From Bacillota bacterium (lineage in GTDB: Bacteria > Bacillota > Clostridia > Acetivibrionales > DSM-1351): a stretch of DNA of 64,000 nucleotides. Positions 1-8,684 of the stretch are shown here, piece after piece. The translations under genes and the position numbers were made by a program. How positions within the stretch are numbered: the stretch's first letter is position 1; every line of letters starts with the position of its first letter. A model generated the notes under the pieces. It saw only the letters and a program-made list of their open reading frames with translations. It did no database searches and was not told where the DNA came from. Location: NCBI GenBank assembly GCA_023391425.1, contig JAEWAX010000133.1:80734-144733 (forward strand). The letters are read 5' to 3'.

Positions 1-362
1 TGAATTGCTTTTTCTAATACAATTCTAACATCTGGCTCTATAGAATAAAGTGGCAAAACTAGACCCATTTCAATTAGCTTTTTTTCATTTTCCTCTGTAT
101 CAACAAGTGCTGGATTACAGCCTAGATCAGCTGTAATAAACGTACCGCTGCCGACAGTTGCAGTAACAAGACCACGCTTCTCGGCTTCTCGGTATGCCCT
201 TGTAATTGTTGTTACATTTACGCCAACCGTATTTGCAAGTTCCCTGTGAGTGGGCATTTTATCACCTGGTTTTAATATTCCCAGTTGAATATCCCTTTCT
301 ATGGCATCTGCAATCGCAATATAAAGAGATTTATCAGTATTAATTATTTTTAAATCCCACAT
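1..362 (-). CDS. MocR/GntR-type transcriptional regulator, N-terminal part (cut by window start)
   Basis: The minus strand reads MWDLKIINTDKSLYIAIADA and continues through a winged-helix GntR DNA-binding domain (residues about 10-80; GILKPGDKMPTHRELA, then GVNVTTITRAYREAEKRG). About 120 codons are visible and the frame is open at the window edge. The linker reading LVLPLYSIEPD after the HTH is typical of MocR proteins, in which a PLP-binding aminotransferase-like domain follows; that domain lies outside the window. The ATG at 360-362 follows a clean AAGGAGC site. It is divergent from the PLP-dependent decarboxylase gene and probably controls it, since MocR proteins sense PLP or its amino-acid adducts. 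A plain GntR protein is the alternative. Confidence 0.85.
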   Translation of the reverse strand, partial: MWDLKIINTDKSLYIAIADAIERDIQLGILKPGDKMPTHRELANTVGVNVTTITRAYREAEKRGLVTATVGSGTFITADLGCNPALVDTEENEKKLIEMGLVLPLYSIEPDVRIVLEKAI

Positions 363-380
363 AAATAGCTCCTTTTACAA

Positions 381-433
381 ATTGTATTACATACAATTAT
401 GGATTGACAACCATACAATGTCAATCCATAATT
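381..433. promoter_or_regulatory. Palindromic overlapping divergent promoters with putative MocR operators
   Basis: Two 15-bp arms, 395-409 and 419-433, form a perfect inverted repeat. It contains TTGACA (404-409), 17 bp, CATAAT (427-432) on the plus strand and the same TTGACA-17-CATAAT on the minus strand (419-424 to 396-401). The two promoters are therefore mirror images on the same DNA. ATTGTAT/ATACAAT heptamers at 381-387 (inverted), 391-397 and 413-419 look like regulator half-sites; the last two are 22 bp apart. MocR operators commonly have repeated half-sites, so autoregulation plus control of the decarboxylase operon is a reasonable inference. Confidence 0.75.
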
Positions 434-474
434 TACTTATAGTCACACAATCTTAAAAAGGAGGTATATATTGT

Positions 475-1869
475 ATGATAAATGACAAGTTGCAAATGGA
501 TATGGAAAATCAATTAGATACAAAAGAGCTGTTTGAACAGGCAAAAACTTTTGCATATGATTACATAAATAAACTGCCAGAGATAGACGTTTACCCATCG
601 GATGAAGCTATATCAAAGCTTGAAATTTTTGACGAACAGCTGCCAGAAGTATCATCTTCACCGTCAGAAATACTCGATATGCTTCATAAATACGGTTCAA
701 GCACCACATCAGCACAGAGCGGTGGGAAATATTTTGGCTTTGTATGCGGAGGAATCCTGCCCGTTGCACTTGCAACAAAGTGGCTGTCTGATACTTGGGA
801 CCAAAACAGTGCTCTTTTTGTTCTGTCACCTATAGCAGCAAAACTTGAAGAAATATGTGAAAAATGGCTTATCGATTTACTGGGATTGCCTGAAAATACT
901 GCTGCAGGCTTTGTGAGCGGCTCATCGACTGCGATAATATGCGCGCTTGCTACAGCCCGTAATGAACTTCTCTTAAAACAAAAATGGAACGTAAATGAAA
1001 ATGGACTTTTTGGCGCACCGCCTATTCGGGTGGTGCTTAGTGAACAAGCACACTCATCAGTATTTAAAGCTCTATCTCTTTTGGGCCTTGGTAAAGATCG
1101 TGTGGAACTTGCTCCTGTTGACAATCAGGGACGCATATCACTTGAGGGTTTGCCGTCAATTGACAGCAATACCTTGTTAATTGTTCAGGCTGGGAATGTC
1201 AACAGTGGTGCGTTTGATCCTGTTGATAAGTTGTGCGATATTGCAAACAAGGCAAATGCCTGGGTGCATGTCGATGGAGCTTTTGGGCTTTGGGCAGCAG
1301 CATCCAAAGATAAATATAACTTAATAAAAGGTTTTGAAAAGGCTGATTCCTGGTCGGTCGATGCTCATAAAACACTAAACGCCCCTTATGACTGTGGTAT
1401 TGTTCTATGCAAAAATCGTTCTGCACTTGTTAAAGCAATGCAAGCGACCGGCTCTTACATACAATACAGTGATTTCAGAGACAGCATGCTTTATACTCCT
1501 GAAATGTCAAGACGCGCAAGGAGTATTGAATTGTGGGCAACGTTGAAATATCTTGGTAAGTCAGGAATTAATGATTTAGTGGACAATCTATGCAATCATG
1601 CACTTTATTTTGCAGAAAGATTATCTGAAAGCGGCTTCACCGTCTTAAATGATGTTGTATTCAATCAGATTCTTATAAAATGTGAGACAGCCGAAAAAAC
1701 CAAATCCACACTAAAGAACATACAATCAAGCGGTAAATGTTGGTGTGGCGGTGCAATATGGAATAACGAGCCTGTAATTAGGGTAAGCATTTGCTCATGG
1801 CAAACCACACGAAGGGATATTGAAGAATGTGTTGAAACCTTCATAATATCACGAGAAAGGGCAGGTTAA
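475..1869 (+). CDS. PLP-dependent group II amino-acid decarboxylase family protein
   Basis: 464 residues, the usual length for fold-type I group II (aromatic/glutamate-type) decarboxylases. Visible signatures are SGSSTAIICALATARNE (cofactor phosphate region), HVDGAFGLW (PLP-binding Asp) and SVDAHKTLNAPYDCG, which carries the Schiff-base lysine. The likely reaction is decarboxylation of an L-amino acid, although some relatives are aldehyde synthases or lyases; the substrate cannot be read from the sequence. An AAGGAGG site about 11 nt upstream supports the ATG. The PhzF-like gene starts 4 bp after its stop, so the two are one operon, divergent from the MocR-type regulator. Confidence 0.85.
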   Translation: MINDKLQMDMENQLDTKELFEQAKTFAYDYINKLPEIDVYPSDEAISKLEIFDEQLPEVSSSPSEILDMLHKYGSSTTSAQSGGKYFGFVCGGILPVALATKWLSDTWDQNSALFVLSPIAAKLEEICEKWLIDLLGLPENTAAGFVSGSSTAIICALATARNELLLKQKWNVNENGLFGAPPIRVVLSEQAHSSVFKALSLLGLGKDRVELAPVDNQGRISLEGLPSIDSNTLLIVQAGNVNSGAFDPVDKLCDIANKANAWVHVDGAFGLWAAASKDKYNLIKGFEKADSWSVDAHKTLNAPYDCGIVLCKNRSALVKAMQATGSYIQYSDFRDSMLYTPEMSRRARSIELWATLKYLGKSGINDLVDNLCNHALYFAERLSESGFTVLNDVVFNQILIKCETAEKTKSTLKNIQSSGKCWCGGAIWNNEPVIRVSICSWQTTRRDIEECVETFIISRERAG

Positions 1870-1873
1870 GAGT

Positions 1874-2752
1874 ATGAATAAATTAATTTACAAAAAAATA
1901 AATGCGTTTACCGCACACTCCTCAGCTGGTAACCCAGCTGCATGTATTTTCCTTGATGAAAATCAGGTGCTTACAGAAATAGAGATGTTGAATATTGCTA
2001 AGGAACATAAGGGCTTTGTGGCTGAAGTAGTATACTGTACCCCCAAAAGCAATAATACATATATGCTAAAATATTATTCTTCAGAGTGTGAAGTAGATTT
2101 TTGTGGTCATGGCACAATTGCCTGTGCATACGACCTATTAAAAAGCAGTGAGAATCTTTTACAGCTTCCGGAAATTATAATTGATACTAAAAAAGGAAAG
2201 TTAGCTGTTTATAATGAGATCAATGCTTTAAATGCAGTTTTTATTACCGCACCAGACCCTCAATATTTGACGCATAAAATCGATGTAGATATGGTAGCTG
2301 AAGCATTGCAGATTGTGCCTCATGCTATTTCTAAAGAATATCCAATCAGCCTGATAAATGGAGGCTTAAAGACATTGCTTGTACCTATTTCTAGCCTCAA
2401 GGATGAACTTTCAATTTGTCCTAATATGTCCGACTTAAAAGCATTTTGCCTCATGCATTCCATAGATATTGTTCTTACGTTTACAATGGAGGTCTTTGAT
2501 ATTAGCAACAAAGTTAGGACTAGGGTATTTGCTCCCAAATTCGGATATCTAGAGGATATGGCCACCGGCTCTGGTAACTCGGCACTGGGCTATTATATGC
2601 TGAAGCATAGCATGTGGGACGGCCGACCTATTTCTATTGAACAAAATGGGGAGACATCAGCGCACAACATTGTTTGGCTTAAAACATATAAAGGTAAAGT
2701 CCTTTTCGGCGGTGGCGCAACTGTAAAAATTGAAGGCAAGTATATCTGCTGA
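1874..2752 (+). CDS. PhzF family isomerase/epimerase-like protein
   Basis: 292 residues, close to the usual PhzF length. Family hallmarks are the N-terminal INAFTAHSSAGNPAAC, the catalytic-region Glu in EHKGFVAEVVYC, DFCGHGTIACAYDLL (the PhzF CGHxT motif) and MATGSGNSALGYYML in the second half-barrel (family DxATGSA). PhzF-like enzymes act as isomerases, epimerases or proton shuttles on amino-acid-derived compounds. Being 4 bp downstream of the decarboxylase suggests action on the same amino-acid-derived metabolite. The ribosome site lies in the end of the upstream gene (AAAGGGCAGG). The stop codon sits inside a perfect inverted repeat. Confidence 0.85.
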   Translation: MNKLIYKKINAFTAHSSAGNPAACIFLDENQVLTEIEMLNIAKEHKGFVAEVVYCTPKSNNTYMLKYYSSECEVDFCGHGTIACAYDLLKSSENLLQLPEIIIDTKKGKLAVYNEINALNAVFITAPDPQYLTHKIDVDMVAEALQIVPHAISKEYPISLINGGLKTLLVPISSLKDELSICPNMSDLKAFCLMHSIDIVLTFTMEVFDISNKVRTRVFAPKFGYLEDMATGSGNSALGYYMLKHSMWDGRPISIEQNGETSAHNIVWLKTYKGKVLFGGGATVKIEGKYIC

Positions 2753-2773
2753 TATTCTACATCAGCAGATATA
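2741..2773. repeat. 13-bp perfect inverted repeat at the phzF-like / permease 3' junction
   Basis: TATATCTGCTGAT (2741-2753), a 7-nt loop, then ATCAGCAGATATA (2761-2773). It covers the stop codon of the PhzF-like gene and, on the other strand, the last codons of the original AEC permease frame. Neither side has a clear T-run, so it is a weak terminator at best. It may protect the 3' ends of both convergent transcripts. Confidence 0.6.
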
Positions 2774-2837
2774 CAATAAACGGCAAAGTAAACATAGATA
2801 ATATCGTAGAAACAAATATACCCTCAGTAGCAGCATT

Positions 2838-3749
2838 CTAGTCTGAATCGTACTGTAGTGCAAGAGCTGAAACTATTGTTGATGCTGGCATTGCCAACTG
2901 CAGCACTACAATCCTTTTAACAAACACATCAAAGAAGTTGTTAGTAAGCTTAAAAAATACAATGGCTATTATCGGAATAACCAGTAGTTTAAAAAGTGAA
3001 TACACCAAATAACTATACCTAGATAAAACATCTTGTATTCCAGTTATTTTAATATTTGAAAGAAGTAGTCCTATAAATACCATTGATAGATATATTGTAG
3101 TGTGACCCAAGCCATTAAAGGTTGTATAAAAAATATTCCAAACTGTATCATATGCCGCAACTTTTTCAATTTTAAATAGTGACTTTATCACAATCATTAT
3201 TATTCCGCCTAAAAAAGCTATTGTATTAGGGTTCACAAGATGTGACAAGTTTTCTTTCCAATCCTTGGAATTGTGTTTGTTGAACAAGTATACACCTAAA
3301 GTCCAAAGTATTGCGTCATTAGCTATGTTATAGAAAATAGCATATACAATACCTATATCTCCGTATATTGCTTTTAGGAGTGGATATGCCATATAAATAA
3401 CATTTCCGAACATTGACTGAGAAATGTATATATTTTTAGTTTTATCTTGAATACCCATTACTTTGCAAGGCCCTAGAGATACAAAACCTGATATTAGTAT
3501 GAAAACAATCCCCAAAATAAATATATAAACTCCATTTTTCAGTGTTTCGTTGGTAAACGAATAGTTTCCCATTGTTGTAAATATTAAAAAAGGTGTGGTT
3601 ATCTTCAGAATAAGTGCAGATATGTATTTGTGTGAATTCTCAGGCAAATATTTTTTCTTGCCTGCGAAAAAGCCGGTAACTCCAAGTAGTGTGAGTACTA
3701 TTATCTGATTAAAAATTATTAGTATTTGGTTTATTTGTGTCTGGCTCAT
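2838..3749 (-). CDS. AEC (auxin efflux carrier) family permease, shortened by an in-frame amber stop
   Basis: About 303 residues with eight to ten hydrophobic segments and the AEC pattern: an N-terminal LTLLGVTGFFAGKKKYLPEN, a central MFGNVIYMAYPLLKAIYG and a C-terminal LQLAMPASTIVSALALQYDSD. The family transports organic anions such as malate, malonate or amino-acid-like compounds. The frame stops at TAG (2838-2840), but translation past it reads NAATEGIFVSTILSMFTLPF and on to a stop at 2757-2759. This is the expected last helix of an AEC protein, so Tyr to amber is the simplest explanation. The ATG at 3749 has GGAGG 6 nt upstream; a TTG at 3761 overlaps that site and is not preferred. It is convergent with the decarboxylase/PhzF operon and may export or import its product. 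Confidence 0.8.
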   Translation of the reverse strand: MSQTQINQILIIFNQIIVLTLLGVTGFFAGKKKYLPENSHKYISALILKITTPFLIFTTMGNYSFTNETLKNGVYIFILGIVFILISGFVSLGPCKVMGIQDKTKNIYISQSMFGNVIYMAYPLLKAIYGDIGIVYAIFYNIANDAILWTLGVYLFNKHNSKDWKENLSHLVNPNTIAFLGGIIMIVIKSLFKIEKVAAYDTVWNIFYTTFNGLGHTTIYLSMVFIGLLLSNIKITGIQDVLSRYSYLVYSLFKLLVIPIIAIVFFKLTNNFFDVFVKRIVVLQLAMPASTIVSALALQYDSD

Positions 3750-3795
3750 TTTTGCCTCCAAAAGTAGTGTGAATTAAAATAAAGTAGAAACCACT

Positions 3796-3833
3796 ATTAT
3801 ACTCGTTTGTAAATAAACGGTTAGTAACCGTTT
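3796..3833 (-). promoter_or_regulatory. AEC permease promoter with palindromic operator
   Basis: A minus-strand TATAAT (3796-3801) lies upstream of the permease. The -35 area falls inside a perfect palindrome, AAACGGTTA-G-TAACCGTTT (3815-3833). The shape and position are typical of a TetR/MarR-class repressor site. No such regulator is in the window. Confidence 0.6.
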
Positions 3834-3864
3834 AAATAGTACTATTATACTACCATTGTCTTAT

Positions 3865-3902
3865 AATATCAAAAAGCGACCATTAAGTCGCTTTTTGATA
3901 TT
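3865..3902. terminator. Bidirectional intrinsic terminator
   Basis: AATATCAAAAAGCGAC (3865-3880), loop CATTAA, then GTCGCTTTTTGATATT (3887-3902): a 16-bp perfect stem with T-rich stretches on both sides. It ends the SPFH operon on the minus strand and insulates the AEC promoter. Confidence 0.85.
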
Positions 3903-3951
3903 ATTTTATGATTATATGTAAGTATCACTGTTTTTGCCTTGCCAATAATAT

Positions 3952-4563
3952 CTATTGAATATGAGCGCCACAGTATTCACATTCGTATACTGTTCCTTTT
4001 TGAATTTTACCAATGCCCCCACAATTTTTACATGTTATTGGCATATATTCAATTGTTGCTTGATTACTGCCTTTTGAAATCTCTGTCTCTTGCTGGGTCT
4101 CTGTATTTTGTTGAATCTCTGTATTATGAATATCTGCACTTTCTTGAATATCTCCATGCTGCATATTACTGGTTAAATTGAAAACAACACGATTTCTTTC
4201 TTCATCAATAAAAGCATTAAGAAAAAACTTTTTGTATATTAATCGTTCTAGGTTCTTTTTAACTACATCTTGAGAAGTACCTAATATAGATGCCAAATTT
4301 TCAATTGAACCTGTTTTATCATGTGATAGTATTGGTTCATAGGATTTTATAGCTTTATCCAATATACTTCTTTGGATACTAAAATAAATCAATAAACCGC
4401 CTATGACAACAAAGAACGTAACCATAACAATAGTCGTGCTATCAATAGCTTTTAAGTATAATAATAAACCAATTATTCCAAATGCGGCTGAACAAATACC
4501 AATAACCATTTGTACTGTTCTAATAATCCTATTTGATACTACTTTTGCTTTTGAACTATACAT
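3952..4563 (-). CDS. Membrane protein with two TM helices and C-terminal zinc ribbon
   Basis: About 203 residues from the ATG at 4563 (GGAGG 8 nt upstream); an in-frame ATG further upstream lies inside the previous gene and has no ribosome site. Two adjacent TM segments (about residues 18-60, IGICSAAFGIIGLLLYLKA and IVMVTFFVVIGGLLIYF) precede a region resembling a winged helix (LASILGTSQDVVKKNLERL). A Gln/Thr/Glu-rich linker follows, then a zinc ribbon, CKNCGG...CEYCGA. Last gene of the SPFH operon, 1 nt after its neighbour. The set recalls the ydjGHI genes of Bacillus subtilis, which accompany pspA, so a membrane-stress role is an inference. Confidence 0.65.
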   Translation of the reverse strand: MYSSKAKVVSNRIIRTVQMVIGICSAAFGIIGLLLYLKAIDSTTIVMVTFFVVIGGLLIYFSIQRSILDKAIKSYEPILSHDKTGSIENLASILGTSQDVVKKNLERLIYKKFFLNAFIDEERNRVVFNLTSNMQHGDIQESADIHNTEIQQNTETQQETEISKGSNQATIEYMPITCKNCGGIGKIQKGTVYECEYCGAHIQ

Positions 4564-4564
4564 T

Positions 4565-5263
4565 TTAAATACCTCCAACTTTTGTATTTTTAACTTCAAG
4601 TTTTCTCCTGCTAATAAGCATCAATATGTCTTGAATCATGCCAGTAATCAAATTATTTTTATTTTCATCATCTCTCATTAATTCAACTTCAAGTTTTACA
4701 ACCTGCAATTCTAATTCACTATCACTTGGAACGAAAGTCGAAGTATCACTGTATTTCAATTCCTCATATGCTTTACGAAGTAATAAACTATACTCTGCAT
4801 TTTTTACGTCTTTTCTAATCAAATCCAATCTATCAATAATATTATTCAATCTATTAATTGAATCTAATACCTTATCATCACTCTCCTTAATGCTGTTACC
4901 AGTTGTATAAAATACTATTATTGCAATAGCGGCGATAACAAGTAATATAGCCTGCAAAATAAGAAATGAGTTACTATAATTTAGGGGTACTAACATATAA
5001 ATTAATGATATAAATATTGATATTACTGAATAAGCTAAAATTGAAGCTCCTCCACCTATTCTCCATATAAGCTGTGAAGTTTTGGTTGAATATGCTTCAA
5101 TTAACATTAGTCCCCCAAATAGTATTATCTCTGCTAATAAAATAAAAATAAAGTAAATCCATTTAATCATTATTCTTTCTTGTATAACCATAAAGAACAA
5201 AAATACAGTTAACAAAAATACTAGAATTCCACTGATTGAAATAGTTTTTATTCTTCTATTCAT
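4565..5263 (-). CDS. Membrane protein of the SPFH operon, 4-5 TM segments and cytoplasmic tail
   Basis: 232 residues. Hydrophobic segments at about residues 8-27, 33-53, 68-95 and 100-122 are followed by a charged, probably coiled-coil tail (SINRLNNIIDRLDLIRKDVK). No catalytic motif was recognised. The start has an AAAGGGAGAG site. It lies 11 bp after the SPFH gene and 1 bp before the zinc-ribbon membrane gene, so the three are co-transcribed and likely form one membrane complex. Confidence 0.65.
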   Translation of the reverse strand: MNRRIKTISISGILVFLLTVFLFFMVIQERIMIKWIYFIFILLAEIILFGGLMLIEAYSTKTSQLIWRIGGGASILAYSVISIFISLIYMLVPLNYSNSFLILQAILLVIAAIAIIVFYTTGNSIKESDDKVLDSINRLNNIIDRLDLIRKDVKNAEYSLLLRKAYEELKYSDTSTFVPSDSELELQVVKLEVELMRDDENKNNLITGMIQDILMLISRRKLEVKNTKVGGI

Positions 5264-5274
5264 ACTCTCTCCCT

Positions 5275-6582
5275 TTAGTTAAGACTCTCCCCACATTCTG
5301 GACAAAATTTTGGATTACCGTCAATTATCATATTACATTTAGAACATCTGTGAACCAATGACTCCCCACATTCTGGGCAAAACTTAACGCCTTTAAGTAT
5401 TGTTCTTTCACACTTAGGACATTTTATCGGAAGTTCGTGACTACATGTAGAACATACAGTTACTCCCTCTTCCATGTCTGCTCCGCATTGAGAACAAGGA
5501 TTATATTTTTTTCCACATTCTGGGCAAAACTTCATATTAGCTATTAATTCACACCCACATTTTTTACATAATATTTCTACTTTATTAGCTTTTCCTTTTT
5601 CATCTTTCTCACTATCATACCCACATGTACCGCAAAAGCGCTGATTTATTAATAATTGTGCATGACATTTTGAGCATTCCTTCACTGCTTCATCCTTTAT
5701 AGATATTAATTCATTTGACAATATACCAAATGCTCCACCTACATTTTCCCCTATACCTGCACCCATTCCATATCCAATTCCAGCTCCCAAAAACGGTGCG
5801 GATGGGGCACTAGTATTTTTAGCTGCTCCTTCCAATGTATCAAAAGAACGTTGTTGCTTGTAGCTATACCCTATAATATTCATTTCAGCCCTTTTGGCCA
5901 AAGCTTCTTTCAATTTTATTACTGCAGTATCATCTTCAGGTACACTTAAATCATTTACATAAAAAGCAGATAACTTTATACCATATTCCAGAAACGTAGG
6001 TTGTATACGTTCCTTCATATGAGTAGATAGTTCATTAATATAAGCATTAATTTCAAGCATACTTATTTCTTTATGTACAAAATATGAAGAAATTGCATCT
6101 TTAACTTTTGTAACGTATAATCCCCTAAAATATTTAGCAATACTCGTTTTGTCAAATACCTCTAATGTCCCTACCAACTTAAGAAGAAATTTTTTTGAAT
6201 CCTCTATCTGTATCCCAAACATACCATTTGCACGAACTGGAACAAAGATGCCGTACTTAGGATCCTGAATCTGTATTGGGGATGGAGTTCCCCATTTTAT
6301 ATCTAATGAATAGCTTTTATTTATAAACCAGACTTCGGCCGTAAATGGAGATCTGCCACCAAATGGTAAATTAATAATTTTGTTTAGTATAGGTAGATTA
6401 GCTGTCTCTAAGGTATGTCTACCACTTCCAAAAATATCTAACGCTTTACCACCTTTAAAAAGAATTGCTTCTTGTGATTCATTAACAATAAGTTGGGTCC
6501 ATGTTCCTAATTCCTCACTTGGATATTTCCACGCAAAAACATCAGGCCCTCCATTATATTTAACAACTTCTACTATTGCCAT
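5275..6582 (-). CDS. SPFH (band 7) domain protein with multiple zinc ribbons, YdjI-like
   Basis: 435 residues. The N-terminal 240 residues match the YdjI type of SPFH protein (AIVEVVKYNGGPDVFAWKYP start; ILNKIINLPFGGRSPF; VPVRANGMFGIQIED). A Gly-rich segment (FLGAGIGYGMGAGIGENVGG, about residues 270-290) follows. Five CxxC...CxxC zinc ribbons then occur in a row (for example CSKCHAQ...CGTCG and CPKCERT...CPECG). B. subtilis YdjI works with a phage-shock-type PspA at the membrane. No pspA is present here, so the partner may be elsewhere or absent. GGAGG lies 6 nt before the ATG. First gene of a three-gene operon. Confidence 0.8.
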   Translation of the reverse strand: MAIVEVVKYNGGPDVFAWKYPSEELGTWTQLIVNESQEAILFKGGKALDIFGSGRHTLETANLPILNKIINLPFGGRSPFTAEVWFINKSYSLDIKWGTPSPIQIQDPKYGIFVPVRANGMFGIQIEDSKKFLLKLVGTLEVFDKTSIAKYFRGLYVTKVKDAISSYFVHKEISMLEINAYINELSTHMKERIQPTFLEYGIKLSAFYVNDLSVPEDDTAVIKLKEALAKRAEMNIIGYSYKQQRSFDTLEGAAKNTSAPSAPFLGAGIGYGMGAGIGENVGGAFGILSNELISIKDEAVKECSKCHAQLLINQRFCGTCGYDSEKDEKGKANKVEILCKKCGCELIANMKFCPECGKKYNPCSQCGADMEEGVTVCSTCSHELPIKCPKCERTILKGVKFCPECGESLVHRCSKCNMIIDGNPKFCPECGESLN

Positions 6583-6818
6583 GACAAACCTCCATAATCA
6601 ATTTTTTAAGGTAAAGTCCATCTTATTTTTATCCTTTTGACGTATTCTATTATTAATTAGCTACTATTAATTACCATCATATTATCCAAAGTCTAGTTAT
6701 GGTTATTGTTATTGCTTATTCCATTTTCCAATAATTCTTACAATTCAGTGAAAATTATACCATTTTGGTCACTAAATATCAAATTTTTTACCTTATATTA
6801 AAATTATTACATAATAAT

Positions 6819-7880
6819 TTAACTGAGGAAAAGTAAATCTTCTTCATCAAAAACCAGCCTTATTGGAGTTTCTTTTTTTGAGATATCGCTCCATACCTCC
6901 TTATCAGCTTCCCACCTTATTTTCGAAAAATCGTCCTTTTGACTGCTATTTTTATTCTTTAACATAATAATATACGAAAACGGATTTTCTATTACTCTTG
7001 TCACCTCACAAATCATAGTATTATGAGTACTCTCTTCATTTGTGTATTTAAAAAAGTGGGCTCTCATACCCACATGCTTTATATCCTCTGGTACTATTCT
7101 GCTGGTATGCAAAAGAATGTCCCAATCGATTGCCTTTAATGTGTGTTCATTAAGCCTCTGTGCTCTAGATATATTTTTACACCCAGTCAAAAGTGCAGCT
7201 GGCAGGGTTTTTGGATTCTTGAACAAATTTTCCTTCTTACTTACAGTATCTACTTTACCTTCCGAAACAACCGCAATGCTGTTTGAAAAACGGTAAACTT
7301 CATTTCTATTATGTGAAACAAGCAAAACAGCACCCCGAAAAGTCAATAGTAATTCCATAAGTTCTTGTTCTAGTTGCCACTTCAAATAGCTATCCAATGC
7401 AGAAAAAGGTTCGTCCAACATAATAATTTCGGGTTCTGATGCCATGATTCTAGCAAGCGCAACTCTTTGCTGCTGCCCGCCAGAAAGTTGACATGGTCGT
7501 TTTTTCTCTAATCCCTCCAAATAAAATGTTTTTATTTTCTCCTTTACCACCTTACTGCGCTCATTTTTAGGAAGTAATACCCCTACTCCGATGTTCTCTT
7601 CCACTGTCATATTAGGAAAAAGTGCATAATTCTGAAATAAATATCCTACCTTTCTTTGTTGAGGCGATAAATTTACTTTTTTTTCTGAATCAAATAATAC
7701 TCTATCACCTATAACAATTTTACCTTCATCAGGAGTCTCTATACCAGCTATGCACTTTAAGGTCATACTCTTTCCACAGCCGGATGCACCAAGTATTGCT
7801 ATAATTTGATCCTGCGCTGAGAATTTTATGTCAAGATTAAAATCCCCCAGTACCTTTTTAATATCAACGTAGAGAGACAT
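6819..7880 (-). CDS. modC: Molybdate ABC transporter ATP-binding protein ModC
   Basis: 353 residues. Walker A LGASGCGKS (about 30-38), signature LSGGQQQRVALAR and Walker B IIMLDEPFSALD are all present. A C-terminal region of about 120 residues is consistent with the ModC Mop/TOBE regulatory domain, though it is diverged. It powers molybdate import. The ATG overlaps the modB stop (TAATG), indicating translational coupling. The modABC set directly follows nifV, so it supplies molybdenum for FeMo-cofactor. Confidence 0.9.
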   Translation of the reverse strand: MSLYVDIKKVLGDFNLDIKFSAQDQIIAILGASGCGKSMTLKCIAGIETPDEGKIVIGDRVLFDSEKKVNLSPQQRKVGYLFQNYALFPNMTVEENIGVGVLLPKNERSKVVKEKIKTFYLEGLEKKRPCQLSGGQQQRVALARIMASEPEIIMLDEPFSALDSYLKWQLEQELMELLLTFRGAVLLVSHNRNEVYRFSNSIAVVSEGKVDTVSKKENLFKNPKTLPAALLTGCKNISRAQRLNEHTLKAIDWDILLHTSRIVPEDIKHVGMRAHFFKYTNEESTHNTMICEVTRVIENPFSYIIMLKNKNSSQKDDFSKIRWEADKEVWSDISKKETPIRLVFDEEDLLFLS

Positions 7881-8557
7881 TAAAAACCACTCCTTTTTAC
7901 TGATTTTTTATATTGTAGGTTATTCCAAAAATTCATAAGTATCATTGCAATAAATGACATTGCACATATAATTCCAACCCAATTGAAAGCCTTTTCTCTA
8001 TCTCCTGCCTGAACGGCTGTATATACTGCAACAGCCACCGTTTGTGTCTTCCCTGGAATGTTTCCAGCAAGCATTATTGTTGCACCAAATTCTCCTATTG
8101 CTCTTGCGAAAGTAAGGACAACTCCTGCTATGATGCTTGGGATTATGTTAGGGATAACAACATTCCAAAATATTTTAAATTCAGATAAACCAAGAGTTCT
8201 TGCAGCATAGATAAGGGTGGTATCAAATTGTTCAAAGGCACCTCTTGTAGTCCGATACATTAATGGAAATGCCACTACAGTTGAAGCAATTACTGCTCCT
8301 ACCCATGTAAAGACAACATTTATATTAAACTGTATTAAGAATTTACCCACTAAACTATTTCTCCCTAAAACAATTAGCAAGAAAAAACCCACTACAGTAG
8401 GAGGTAGTACCATAGGCAGCGTGAAGGCACAATCAAATAAACCTTTGAAACGCCTGATTTTAAAAACATACCGTGCAGCTGCAATTCCTAAAATCATTGC
8501 TATTATTGTTGCAACAAAAGCTACTTTGATTGAAATAAAAAGCGGAGATATATCCAT
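7880..8557 (-). CDS. modB: Molybdate ABC transporter permease ModB
   Basis: 225 residues from the ATG at 8557, which has GAGGAGGTGG just upstream; an in-frame ATG at 8608 lacks a site. Five to six TM segments and the ABC-permease EAA loop (AARTLGLSEFKIFWNVVIPN) are clear. LTFARAIGEFGATIMLAGNIPGKTQT is the strongly conserved ModB/CysT segment. It forms the membrane channel of the molybdate importer with ModC, fed by ModA. Confidence 0.92.
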   Translation of the reverse strand: MDISPLFISIKVAFVATIIAMILGIAAARYVFKIRRFKGLFDCAFTLPMVLPPTVVGFFLLIVLGRNSLVGKFLIQFNINVVFTWVGAVIASTVVAFPLMYRTTRGAFEQFDTTLIYAARTLGLSEFKIFWNVVIPNIIPSIIAGVVLTFARAIGEFGATIMLAGNIPGKTQTVAVAVYTAVQAGDREKAFNWVGIICAMSFIAMILMNFWNNLQYKKSVKRSGF

Positions 8558-8619
8558 GCTACCACCTCCTCTGATAATTGAAAAATTTAATTTTACTCTG
8601 CTTTTCATCTAAATATTAT

Positions 8620-8666
8620 AGTAGATGTACCTCTGAAACATTAGCTATTTCAGAGGTACATCTACT
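8620..8666 (-). promoter_or_regulatory. modA-modB intergenic hairpin (19-bp perfect stem)
   Basis: AGTAGATGTACCTCTGAAA (8620-8638), a 9-nt loop, then its exact complement (8648-8666). There is no T-run after it on the minus strand. A hairpin between a binding-protein gene and its permease usually stabilises the upstream mRNA, giving more ModA than ModBC. That role is inferred from position. Confidence 0.65.
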
Positions 8667-8684
8667 GCTTAGGTCCAATTTTAA

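Noticed and set aside
2757..2840. TAG in the AEC gene as pyrrolysine or other recoding
   Set aside because: Only one gene shows it, and no pyl genes or recoding signal are visible. A nonsense mutation or sequence error is simpler.
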